Source: Ilumatobacteraceae bacterium (lineage in GTDB: Bacteria; Actinomycetota; Acidimicrobiia; Acidimicrobiales; Ilumatobacteraceae). Taken from it: 64,000 bases of DNA. The position numbers and the translations under genes are program-made. Location of the stretch: contig JALHOG010000022.1 in NCBI GenBank assembly GCA_022843125.1, positions 1-64,000 of the forward strand. Direction: 5' to 3'. The notes beneath the pieces are model-generated. The model had not been told where the DNA came from, did not search any database, and saw nothing but the letters and a program-made list of their open reading frames with translations. Of this stretch, positions 27,253 to 34,675 are shown one piece after another (position 1 is the stretch's first letter; every line of letters begins with the position of its first letter).

Positions 27253-27732
27253 ATGGAGATCTTCGAGACGCCCCTGCCCGGGCTCGGCGTTCGTTACGAG
27301 TTCACGACCGCTGCCGACGACCGCCTCGGTGTCGTCGTGCGGCGCGACGGGCGCCGCGAGCTCGTCGTCTACGACGCCGCCGACCCCGACACGTGCCGCG
27401 AGACCGTGCCGCTCACGGGGGCCGAAGCGGCGGCGATGGTCGAGCTGCTCGGCGGCACCAAGGTCACCGAGCGGTTGTCCGAGCTGCGCTACGAGGTCGA
27501 GGGTCTGTCGCTCGAGTGGGTCACCCTTCCCGTCGAGGGCGGCCTGACCGGCCGGACGATCGGCGCCGGTGAGGTTCGCTCGAAGACCGGCGCATCGGTT
27601 GTCGCCGTGATCCGTGGCGAGCAGTCGATCCCCGGGCCTGGGCCGGACTTCGCCTTCGAGGCGGGTGACGTCGCGCTCGTCGTCGGGTCGGTCCAGGGCG
27701 TCCACGCAGCGCTCGGCGTGCTCGCCGGATGA
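27253..27732 (+). CDS. RCK_C/TrkA-C-domain regulatory protein (KhtT-like)
   Basis: A 159-residue soluble protein. The C-terminal 70 residues (G-L-T-G-R-T-I-G-A-G-E-V-R-S-K-T-G-A-S-V-V-A-V-I-R-G through A-G-D-V-A-L-V-V-G-S) form a TrkA-C (RCK_C) ligand-binding domain. The N-terminal half resembles the KhtT subunit that gates a K+/H+ antiporter. The gene directly precedes the antiporter gene by 37 bases, the same pairing as KhtT-KhtU in Bacillus. It likely senses a nucleotide or ion to control K+ efflux. Confidence 0.87.
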   Translation: MEIFETPLPGLGVRYEFTTAADDRLGVVVRRDGRRELVVYDAADPDTCRETVPLTGAEAAAMVELLGGTKVTERLSELRYEVEGLSLEWVTLPVEGGLTGRTIGAGEVRSKTGASVVAVIRGEQSIPGPGPDFAFEAGDVALVVGSVQGVHAALGVLAG

Positions 27733-27769
27733 GCGCGACCCGCGCTGGGCGGGTGCGTCAGGAGCAACG

Positions 27770-28975
27770 ATGATCGCGGCATCCACCAGCGGGCAGATCC
27801 TGCTCGAGTTGGGTTTCGTGCTGGTGGTTCTGGCGGTGGTCGGTCGCCTGGCCGACCGCATCGGGGTGCCTTCGATCCCGCTCTTCCTCATCAGCGGGCT
27901 GGCGATGGGCGAGGGGGGCCTCGTCCCGCTCGACGCGAGCAGCGAGTTCGTCCGCGTCGGCGCCGACCTCGGCGTCGTCATCCTCCTGCTGCTGCTCGGC
28001 CTCGAGTACAGCCCACTCGATCTGCGGACCGGAGTGGCGACCAGCTGGCGCGCCGGCGTCGTCGATCTGGTCGCGAACTCGGTGCCGGGCGTCGCGCTCG
28101 GCCTCCTGCTCGGCTGGGGCCCGATCGCCGCGACCCTCCTCGGCGGCGCGACCTACATCTCGTCGTCGGGGATCATCGCCCGCCAGCTCGGCGACCTCGG
28201 ACGCGTCGGCAACCGCGAGACACCGGTGATCCTGACGGTGCTCGTGCTCGAGGACCTGGCGATGGCGGTGTTCCTGCCGGTGGTCGGTGTGCTGATCCTC
28301 GGTCTCACCCCGGTCCAGGGCGGTGCCTCGGTCGCTGCCGCGCTGGCGGTCGTGGCGCTGGCGCTGATCGTGGCATCGCGATACGGCGAGCGGATCAGCA
28401 CAGTGCTCGACACGCCGTCGCAGGAGGTGCTGCTGCTCACGGTGCTCGGCGTCACCCTGCTGGTCGGCGGGGCGGCGGAGGAGTTGCGGATCTCGGCGGC
28501 GGTCATCGCGTTCCTGGTCGGCCTCACCCTGTCCGGCAGCGTCGCCCATCGTGGGCGCGAGCTGCTGATGCCGATCCGCGACGTGTTCGGCGGGCTGTTC
28601 TTCGTGTTCTTCGGCCTGCAGATCGACCCGGCGACGCTGCCGCCCGTGCTGCTCCCCGCGCTCGGGCTCGCGGTCGTCGGCGCCGCGACGAAGGTCGGCA
28701 CCGGGTGGTGGGCGGCCGGCCAGGCGGGGGTCGGGCCGCGGGGCCGGATGCGCGCCGCACTCTCGCTCATCCCGCGCGGCGAGTTCTCGATCGTGCTCGC
28801 CGGGTTGGGTGTCGCCGCCGGGCTCGACGACGATCTCGGTCCGGTCGTCGCGTGCTATGTGCTGATCCTCGCGGTCGCCGGTTCGATCGCGATGCGCTTC
28901 GCCGACCAGGTGCCGATGCCGGCCCGCTTGGCGAGTCAGTCAGCATCGAAGAAGTCGGCCCGCCCGATCGCGTGA
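27770..28975 (+). CDS. CPA2-family K+(Na+)/H+ antiporter (KhtU/KefB-like)
   Basis: A 401-residue integral membrane protein with about 12 hydrophobic segments and no fused RCK domain, which is instead supplied by the gene upstream. Features of the CPA2 family include V-P-S-I-P-L-F-L-I-S-G-L near residue 32, L-L-L-L-G-L-E near 70 and V-L-E-D-L-A-M-A-V near 160 with the transport Asp. AGGAG precedes the ATG at 27770; upstream in-frame sequence overlaps the previous gene. The last 40 bases overlap the 3' end of the convergent lemA-like gene. It probably mediates K+ efflux and pH homeostasis. Confidence 0.9.
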   Translation: MIAASTSGQILLELGFVLVVLAVVGRLADRIGVPSIPLFLISGLAMGEGGLVPLDASSEFVRVGADLGVVILLLLLGLEYSPLDLRTGVATSWRAGVVDLVANSVPGVALGLLLGWGPIAATLLGGATYISSSGIIARQLGDLGRVGNRETPVILTVLVLEDLAMAVFLPVVGVLILGLTPVQGGASVAAALAVVALALIVASRYGERISTVLDTPSQEVLLLTVLGVTLLVGGAAEELRISAAVIAFLVGLTLSGSVAHRGRELLMPIRDVFGGLFFVFFGLQIDPATLPPVLLPALGLAVVGAATKVGTGWWAAGQAGVGPRGRMRAALSLIPRGEFSIVLAGLGVAAGLDDDLGPVVACYVLILAVAGSIAMRFADQVPMPARLASQSASKKSARPIA

Positions 28976-29469
28976 CGGCGCGCCACGATGTTCGAGGGGA
29001 ACGCCTCGACCGCGGTGTTCAGCCGCACGACACGCGTGTTGTAGAAGCGGCGTGCGGCGGCGATCCGGTCCTCGGTGGTCGCGAGTTCGCGCTGGAGCGC
29101 GAGGAACTGCTGCTGCGAGTTGAGCAACGGATAGTGCTCGCGGAGCGCGAGCACCTGCGCGATCGCCGCGGTGAGCGGCGGCTCCCAGATCGATGCCGCG
29201 TTCGGCGTGTGCGGCGCTGCCACCGCGTCGTCGTTGCGGCGCGACAGCTCGGCGAGCACCTTGCGCTCGTGTGCGATCGAGGCCTGCACCGTGTCCACGA
29301 GCTGGGGGACGAGGGTGTGGCGGCGCTGCAGCTCGACATCGATCGTCGCCCACGAGTCGGCGATCTCGTTGCGCATCCCGATCAGCCGGTTGTACGACAC
29401 GGCATACGCGATCCCGAGCACGGCGGCGATCAGCCCGACGAACACCAGCAGCGGCGCGAGGTCGCTCAT
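28936..29469 (-). CDS. LemA family protein
   Basis: A 177-residue protein with one N-terminal transmembrane helix (about 5-25) followed by a helical domain carrying the LemA signature: Y-N-R-L-I-G-M-R-N-E-I-A-D-S-W-A-T-I-D-V-E-L-Q-R-R-H near 27-52, L-V-P-Q-L-V-D-T-V and R-F-Y-N-T-R-V near 145. Family function is unclear; it is a membrane-anchored, outward-facing helical bundle. Its ATG overlaps the stop of the upstream gene on the same strand (ATGA), so the two form a bicistron. The 3' end overlaps the convergent antiporter gene by 40 bases. Confidence 0.93.
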   Translation of the reverse strand: MSDLAPLLVFVGLIAAVLGIAYAVSYNRLIGMRNEIADSWATIDVELQRRHTLVPQLVDTVQASIAHERKVLAELSRRNDDAVAAPHTPNAASIWEPPLTAAIAQVLALREHYPLLNSQQQFLALQRELATTEDRIAAARRFYNTRVVRLNTAVEAFPSNIVARRHAIGRADFFDAD

Positions 29470-30128
29470 GTCGGCGGATACAGGCTGGTGAGCACGGTCG
29501 GCAGGTTGGTGCGGGCGTGCTGCGCCCACTCGAGGAAGCCGAACAGCTGCGCGAACTCGATCCGGTCGCCCCAGCACAGCATCCAGCGCCCGCCCAGCTC
29601 GAACGTGACGGTGCCGCCACCGCTGTGGGGCGACAGCATCCACGCGATCATCGGTGCGTCCAGCAGGGTGATCGCGAAGCGCTCGTCGGCGCACCGCACG
29701 CGGTACCGGCTGTTGAACTGCGGCGACTCGACCTCGATGTCGCGGATCCCGATCGCCTTGCCGATCGCCGACCAGAAGCCCTCGGGTCCGATCACGAGGT
29801 GCGGAGCGTTGAACGGGACCTCGACGAGGGTGCACGAACGTTTGTGGGTCTGCTTGTTCTTCCCGGACCCGGTGGTGTAGCGGTACTGGAACGCGCTGTC
29901 GTGCGATCCGGGACGCCAGATCTGATAGCTCACCCGCCGCGAGCTGCCGATCTCGAACACGTCGAACGGCAGGTCGGGTGGCGGCTTGTCGGCGACCTCG
30001 ATCTGGTAGCCGCGCTGGTGGGCGAGGGCGACGGCAGCGGCGCGCCGCTGCTGCTCGTACCGGTGGAGGGCGTAGACGATCGCGATCCCCACCGCGACCA
30101 CGAGTACGACGACGATCAGGCCCTCCAC
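29466..30128 (-). CDS. Membrane-anchored protein next to LemA (DUF3137-like)
   Basis: A 220-residue protein with an N-terminal hydrophobic helix (L-I-V-V-V-L-V-V-A-V-G-I-A-I-V) and a globular domain of beta-strand character. Proteins of this layout (DUF3137-like) commonly neighbour LemA genes; the family assignment here rests on layout and context. Visible segments include Y-Q-I-W-R-P-G-S-H-D and F-Q-Y-R-Y-T-T-G-S-G-K-N-K. It probably works with LemA at the cytoplasmic membrane. It is transcribed divergently from ilvD with 79 bases between the starts. Confidence 0.7.
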   Translation of the reverse strand: MEGLIVVVLVVAVGIAIVYALHRYEQQRRAAAVALAHQRGYQIEVADKPPPDLPFDVFEIGSSRRVSYQIWRPGSHDSAFQYRYTTGSGKNKQTHKRSCTLVEVPFNAPHLVIGPEGFWSAIGKAIGIRDIEVESPQFNSRYRVRCADERFAITLLDAPMIAWMLSPHSGGGTVTFELGGRWMLCWGDRIEFAQLFGFLEWAQHARTNLPTVLTSLYPPT

Positions 30129-30194
30129 CGACGGGGCACGTTAGTGCCCCGTTCCGGGTGGGCCCCGCACCAGGTTGGGGATCGCGCCGCGCAC

Positions 30195-30200
30195 TACCCT
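30195..30200 (+). promoter_or_regulatory. -10 box of likely leaderless promoter (TACCCT)
   Basis: TACCCT ends 7 bases before the ilvD ATG at 30208, with no ribosome-binding sequence in between. This supports 30208 rather than the ATG at 30175 as the start. Confidence 0.5.
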
Positions 30201-30207
30201 CGGCGGC

Positions 30208-31914
30208 ATGCCGTGGCAGAGCAACACTCCCGTCGACATCAAGCCCCGTTCCCGTGACGTCACCGACGGGATCCAGAAGGCAGCCGCGCGCGCGATGCTG
30301 CGCGCCGTCGGACTCACCGATGACGACTGGGACAAGCCACAGGTCGGGGTGGCCTCGTCGTGGAACGAGATCACACCGTGCAACGTGTCGCTCAAGCGCC
30401 TCACCGCGGCGGCCAAGGAGGGGGTGCGCTCCGCAGGTGGTGTCGCGCTCGAGTTCGGCACGATCACCGTGTCGGACGGCATCTCGATGGGGCACGAGGG
30501 CATGCGCGCCTCGCTCGTGTCACGCGAGGTCATCGCCGACTCGGTCGAGACGGTGATGCACGCCGAGCGGTTGGACGGCCTCGTCGCCACCGGCGGTTGT
30601 GACAAGTCGATGCCGGGCATGATGATGGCGATCGCCCGGTTGAACCTGCCCGCGGTGTTCATCTACAACGGCTCGACGTTGCCGGGCTATCTGAACGGGA
30701 CGGCGCTCGACATCACCTCGGTGTTCGAGGCGATCGGCGCCTGCGCCGCCGGCAAGATCACCGAGGCCGAGCTGTACGCGATCGAGAAGAACGCGTGCCC
30801 CGGTGAAGGTGCCTGCGGCGGGATGTTCACGGCGAACACGATGAGCTCGATCGGCGAGGCGCTCGGACTGTCGCTGCCCGGTAGTGCATCGCCGCCCGCC
30901 GTCGACCGCCGGCGAGAGGACGACGCGCGCCGTGCCGGCGCGGCGGTGGTCGACATGCTCCGGATCGGCCTGCGACCGCACGACATCCTCACCAAGGGCG
31001 CCTTCGAGAACGCGATCGCGCTCGTCAACGCGGTCGGCGGCTCCACGAACGCCGTGCTCCACCTGCTCGCGATCGCCAACGAGGCGGGGGTCGACCTCGA
31101 CCTCGACGACTTCAACCGGATCGCCGGCAAGGTGCCGCACATCGCCGACACCAAGCCGGGCGGCAAGTACCACATGACCGATCTCGATCGCATCGGCGGC
31201 GTGCCGGTGGTGCTCAAGCACCTGCTCGACGAGGGTCTGCTGCACGGCGACGAGATCACGGTCACCGGCAAGACGATGGCGGAGAACCTCGCCGAGATCG
31301 ATCCGCCGGCGCCCGACGGCACGATCGTGCGGCCGGTGTCGGCCCCGATCAACGCGGAGGGCGGCGTGAACGTGCTCACCGGCACGCTGGCACCGAACGG
31401 TTCGGTCGTGAAGGTCGCCGGGCTCACGAAGGAGCAGCGCTCGTTCGAGGGCCCCGCCCGCGTGTTCGACGGTGAGGACGGTGCGATGGCGGCGGTGCTC
31501 GGTGGCGAGATCCAGCCCGGCGATGTCATCGTCATCCGGTACGAGGGTCCGAAGGGTGGGCCGGGGATGCGCGAGATGCTGGCGATCACCGGCGCGCTGA
31601 AGGGCGCCGGTCGTGGCCACGACGTGGCGCTGATCACCGACGGTCGCTTCTCGGGAGGGACGTGGGGGTTCTGCATCGGTCACGTCGCACCCGAGGCGGT
31701 CGACGGCGGCCCGATCGCGTTCGTGCGCGACGGCGACCGGATCCGCATCGACGTGCCGACCGTCTCGCTCGACCTGCTGGTCGACGACGCCGAGCTGGAG
31801 GCACGCAAGGTCGGCTGGGCGCCGATCGCCCCGCGCTACACGAGCGGCGTGCTCGCCAAGTACGCCAAACTCGCCCAAGGCGCCGACAAGGGCGCCATCA
31901 CCAACATCGTGTGA
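30208..31914 (+). CDS. ilvD: Dihydroxy-acid dehydratase
   Basis: A 568-residue enzyme converting 2,3-dihydroxy-3-methyl acids to 2-keto acids in valine, isoleucine and leucine synthesis. Family motifs are complete: S-S-W-N-E-I-T-P-C58-N, A-T-G-G-C131-D-K-S-M-P-G, C197-P-G-E-G-A-C203-G-G-M-F-T-A-N-T-M and, late, [13 protein letters not shown]58, C131 and C203 sit where this family holds its Fe-S cluster. Length matches the long-type IlvD. The stop codon lies in the left end of an 81-bp palindromic repeat that probably serves as terminator. It is not next to other ilv genes. Confidence 0.96.
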   Translation: MPWQSNTPVDIKPRSRDVTDGIQKAAARAMLRAVGLTDDDWDKPQVGVASSWNEITPCNVSLKRLTAAAKEGVRSAGGVALEFGTITVSDGISMGHEGMRASLVSREVIADSVETVMHAERLDGLVATGGCDKSMPGMMMAIARLNLPAVFIYNGSTLPGYLNGTALDITSVFEAIGACAAGKITEAELYAIEKNACPGEGACGGMFTANTMSSIGEALGLSLPGSASPPAVDRRREDDARRAGAAVVDMLRIGLRPHDILTKGAFENAIALVNAVGGSTNAVLHLLAIANEAGVDLDLDDFNRIAGKVPHIADTKPGGKYHMTDLDRIGGVPVVLKHLLDEGLLHGDEITVTGKTMAENLAEIDPPAPDGTIVRPVSAPINAEGGVNVLTGTLAPNGSVVKVAGLTKEQRSFEGPARVFDGEDGAMAAVLGGEIQPGDVIVIRYEGPKGGPGMREMLAITGALKGAGRGHDVALITDGRFSGGTWGFCIGHVAPEAVDGGPIAFVRDGDRIRIDVPTVSLDLLVDDAELEARKVGWAPIAPRYTSGVLAKYAKLAQGADKGAITNIV

Positions 31915-31988
31915 CGTGACGGAATGGGTCAGACCAACTCCGTCACGGCTCGAGCCGTGACGGAGTTGGTCTGACCCAATCCGTCACG
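31908..31988. repeat. 81-bp palindromic repeat, copy 1
   Basis: Identical over 81 bases to 32750-32830. Positions 31915-31988 form a 74-bp palindrome centred on CTCGAG (31949-31954) with a single mismatched pair. The left end includes the ilvD stop codon. It could act as a factor-independent terminator (no T run follows) or be a mobile palindromic element. From its right end to 32152 there is only the promoter and leader of the next gene. Confidence 0.9.
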
Positions 31989-32066
31989 CTCGGTGGTGCG
32001 GGGCGCCCGACAGTCGTCGTGGTGCGGTCGCGCGATCACAGTGCGATCAAGAGTCGTCGGGATCGC

Positions 32067-32125
32067 TTGTGCGGCCGAACAGGGTTTCGCATACTCCGGG
32101 TGTGCCGGTGGCGGAACCACGGCAC
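32067..32125 (+). promoter_or_regulatory. Promoter and conserved leader of secreted-protein gene 1
   Basis: TTGTGC (32067-32072), 17 bases, then CATACT (32090-32095). The same arrangement at the same distances precedes the paralogue at 33925. Both also share CGATCAAGA 14 bases upstream of the -35 (here 32044-32052) and an identical 16-base leader block, GGCGGAACCACGGCAC (here 32110-32125). A GGAAGGAA ribosome-binding site lies before the ATG. Confidence 0.6.
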
Positions 32126-32152
32126 CGACCACACAGGCGGAAGGAACCTCTC

Positions 32153-32740
32153 ATGCGATTCATCGCTCGCGTCCTGGCGGCAGCGACGCTCGTCTCCGGC
32201 ATCGGCGTCATCGGCGCCACGTCCACGGCATCGGCTGCGACGACGTGCCCCAGCCGGTCGATGAGCCAGAAGTTCGCCCGCTGGGGCGACCCGAACCTGT
32301 ACTTCGTGGCCCCGCAGGGCACCTTCGAAGGCAGCACGGGGCAGTGGACGCGGACCGCCGGCGCGGGCGTCGTCGCCGATCAGGCGCCGTGGCGCATCAA
32401 CGGACCAGGTCACGGTAGGGCGATGCGCCTGCCCGCAGGGGCGTCGATCACGTCGCAGGCCTTCTGCGTCGCCGCCAACGAGGAGACCCTGCGGTTCTTC
32501 TACAAGTCGCCCGGCTCGGGGCAGCTGACGGTGCGGATGGAAGTGACCACCGCGCAGGGGACGGCGATCAGCACGTGGGGCTTCGGCACAGCGACCCAGG
32601 GCTGGGAGGTGTCGCCGGTCATCAACCTCCCGTCGATGCGCGACAGCAACGGCGATCAGTGGATCACCCTGACCTTCTCGTCGTCGGGTGGCACCTGGCT
32701 CGTCGACGACGTGATGGTCGACCCCTGGATCGCCCGCTGA
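32153..32740 (+). CDS. Secreted protein of unknown function, paralogue 1
   Basis: A 195-residue secreted protein with signal peptide M-R-F-I-A-R-V-L-A-A-A-T-L-V-S-G and probable cleavage at A-S-A-A-T-T near residue 26. The mature part begins K-F-A-R-W-G-D-P-N-L-Y-F-V-A-P-Q-G-T-F-E-G and ends W-L-V-D-D-V-M-V-D-P-W-I-A-R. It looks like an all-beta, jelly-roll-type domain similar to hypothetical exported proteins in other actinobacteria. It is clearly paralogous to 33925-34518 over its whole length. ATG 32153 was chosen for the AAGGAA site and the signal peptide. It sits between two copies of an identical palindromic repeat. The function is unknown; carbohydrate binding is only a guess. Confidence 0.85.
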   Translation: MRFIARVLAAATLVSGIGVIGATSTASAATTCPSRSMSQKFARWGDPNLYFVAPQGTFEGSTGQWTRTAGAGVVADQAPWRINGPGHGRAMRLPAGASITSQAFCVAANEETLRFFYKSPGSGQLTVRMEVTTAQGTAISTWGFGTATQGWEVSPVINLPSMRDSNGDQWITLTFSSSGGTWLVDDVMVDPWIAR

Positions 32741-32749
32741 CGCACACCC

Positions 32750-32830
32750 CGTGTGACGTGACGGAATGGGTCAGACCAACTCCGTCACGGCTCGAGCCGT
32801 GACGGAGTTGGTCTGACCCAATCCGTCACG
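32750..32830. repeat. 81-bp palindromic repeat, copy 2
   Basis: Exact second copy of 31908-31988; the 74-bp palindrome is at 32757-32830. It lies between the secreted-protein gene (ends 32740) and the convergent aldo/keto reductase, whose stop codon (32826-32828 on the other strand) falls inside it. As a palindrome it could terminate transcription from both sides. Confidence 0.9.
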
Positions 32831-33728
32831 GGAGGGGCACGCCCTCGCTGGCGACGAAAATGCGATAGACGTCGGTGCGGTCGAGCTGCACGGTGAACGC
32901 GGCCGGCGCACCGGCGATCCGGTCGGTGCGTTGTGATCCGATGATCGCGACCGGCCGGGCTGGATGCGCGAGGACGAACGCGAGCGAGATCGTCGCCCGG
33001 TCGACCCCCTCGCGTGCGGCCAGCTCGTCGAGCACGGCGATCAGCTCGGGGCGCACTCCCTCCCCGGTGGCGAGCTTGCCGCCGCCGAGCGGGCTCCACG
33101 CGAGCGGTGTGATCCCGCGCTCCATCGCCTGATCGAAGGTGCCGTCGCGCATCGGCGCGAGCTGGGCCGGCGAGAACTCGGGCTGGGTCGCCACGATCGG
33201 GCCGTCGAGGTGCGCCGCCAACGCGGCGACCTGTGCCGGGGTGTGGTTCGACACCCCGACCTCGACGATCTTGCCCTCGGCGCGGAGCGCCATCAGCGTC
33301 TCGGCCACGGCCGCCGGGTGGGTGTACATGTCGGGGCGATGGATCTGGTAGAGGTCGATCACGTCGACGCGCAGGCGGCGCAGCGACGCCTCGCACGCAG
33401 CGCGCAGGTAGCCCGGGCTCGAGTCGTACGGCACCGGCGGGGCGATGCCGCCCTTGGTCGCGAGCACCATCCGGTCGCGGAGGTGCGGCGCGTCGGCGAG
33501 CACCCGCCCGAGCCCCTCCTCGACCGAGCCGAACCCCGTGCCGCCCCAGTCGAGGCCGTACACGTCGGCGGTGTCCATCAGGTTCATCCCGGCGTCGAGC
33601 GCCGCCTCGATCAGGCCGCGACCGGCGGCGATGTCGTCGCCGGTGAAGCGCCACAACCCGTACGCGAGCGGACCGACCGAGAAACGTCCGAGGGAGCGCG
33701 GCGAGGCATCGACGAGGGAGTTGCTCAT
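32826..33728 (-). CDS. Aldo/keto reductase
   Basis: A 300-residue NAD(P)H-dependent oxidoreductase of the AKR superfamily (TIM barrel). Catalytic residues are visible: D-T-A-D-V-Y-G near 52-58 (Asp and Tyr), the lysine in L-A-T-K-G-G near 91, and I-H-R-P-D near 128 with the active-site His. G-S-Q-R near 268 contacts the cofactor phosphate. Length is typical. Its substrate cannot be deduced. The gene is alone on its strand and converges on the secreted-protein gene, with the palindromic repeat shared between them. Confidence 0.92.
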   Translation of the reverse strand: MSNSLVDASPRSLGRFSVGPLAYGLWRFTGDDIAAGRGLIEAALDAGMNLMDTADVYGLDWGGTGFGSVEEGLGRVLADAPHLRDRMVLATKGGIAPPVPYDSSPGYLRAACEASLRRLRVDVIDLYQIHRPDMYTHPAAVAETLMALRAEGKIVEVGVSNHTPAQVAALAAHLDGPIVATQPEFSPAQLAPMRDGTFDQAMERGITPLAWSPLGGGKLATGEGVRPELIAVLDELAAREGVDRATISLAFVLAHPARPVAIIGSQRTDRIAGAPAAFTVQLDRTDVYRIFVASEGVPLP

Positions 33729-33840
33729 CGGTCGATCATCCCACGGCGCAGTCCATTGATGCGCAGCGTGTCACTGCGGACGATTCCGCGGCGCTGCGTA
33801 GAACTTGAGTCAAACGTCGATCAAGAACGACGGTCGGTGC

Positions 33841-33899
33841 TTGTCTTCCCACTGATCGTGCTTGATGCTGCTCCCTGTGTCGGGGCGGAACCACGGCAC
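33841..33899 (+). promoter_or_regulatory. Promoter and conserved leader of secreted-protein gene 2
   Basis: TTGTCT (33841-33846), 17 bases, then GATGCT (33864-33869), aligning base for base in spacing with the promoter at 32067. CGATCAAGA at 33818-33826 and the leader block GGCGGAACCACGGCAC at 33884-33899 are shared with paralogue 1. Confidence 0.55.
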
Positions 33900-33924
33900 A
33901 TCAACGGCGGAAGGAACAGAGCAC

Positions 33925-34518
33925 ATGCAGCTCATCAAGCGTGCGGTAGTTGTCGCAACGATCATCACGAGTCTCGGTGTGGTCGGTACCGCTGGAACGG
34001 CGATGGCCGGGCCGTGCGAGACCCGTACCACCTCGAGGTCGTTCGCTCGCTGGGGCGACAACAACCTGTACTTCGTCGCCAACGGCGGCACCTTCGAGGG
34101 AAGCCGGAGCCCATGGACCACCTGGGGTGGGGCCGGTGTCGCTTCGGGGCAGAACTCGCATGCGATCAACGGGCACGGCCAGCGGGCGATGCGTCTCCCG
34201 TCGTGGTCGACGGCGATGTCGCCGTCGATGTGCGTGTTCGCCAACGAGGAGTCGTTGCGCTTCTTCTACCGGGCGCCGGCAGGCGGGCGGACGATGGAGG
34301 TGCACATCGAGGTCGTCGGTCAGAACGGCTATGCCGCGAGCACCTCGTACGTCACCAGCTCGTCGAGCCGGTGGGAAGTGTCGCCGATCATCGACATGCC
34401 GAACGTCCGCGGGGCCGACGGCCAGCAGTGGATCACGGTGTACTTCACGCCGATCGATGGTCGTTGGGGATCGTGGCTCGTCGACGACGTGATGATCGAC
34501 CCGTGGGTGGCCCGCTGA
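33925..34518 (+). CDS. Secreted protein of unknown function, paralogue 2
   Basis: A 197-residue secreted protein, signal peptide M-Q-L-I-K-R-A-V-V-V-A-T-I-I-T-S with cleavage near G-T-A-M-A-G. The mature sequence (S-F-A-R-W-G-D-N-N-L-Y-F-V-A-N-G-G-T-F-E-G ... W-L-V-D-D-V-M-I-D-P-W-V-A-R) parallels paralogue 1 throughout. Each mature protein has two Cys residues (one near the mature N-terminus, one before F/A-A-N-E-E) that could form a disulfide. AAGGAA precedes the ATG at 33925. Promoter and leader elements are shared with paralogue 1, implying joint control. Function unknown. Confidence 0.85.
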   Translation: MQLIKRAVVVATIITSLGVVGTAGTAMAGPCETRTTSRSFARWGDNNLYFVANGGTFEGSRSPWTTWGGAGVASGQNSHAINGHGQRAMRLPSWSTAMSPSMCVFANEESLRFFYRAPAGGRTMEVHIEVVGQNGYAASTSYVTSSSSRWEVSPIIDMPNVRGADGQQWITVYFTPIDGRWGSWLVDDVMIDPWVAR

Positions 34519-34675
34519 TCACCCGGTCGCTGCATCGGGTCGGCTGGTGATCGCGCGCTCCGATGCCCTGTGGGCTGACGAGGCCGACACAGCGTGAGCG
34601 TTCCTCGTGTCGGTTTGATCAAGATCCCTCCGTTCGTCTCACCGGACGGGTGCCCTCGGCCGATTCATCAGGACG

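Noticed and set aside
32785..33654. A second minus-strand open frame over the aldo/keto reductase
   Set aside because: Arg/Ala/Gly-rich shadow frame that ends within the palindromic repeat; the reductase frame has all catalytic residues.
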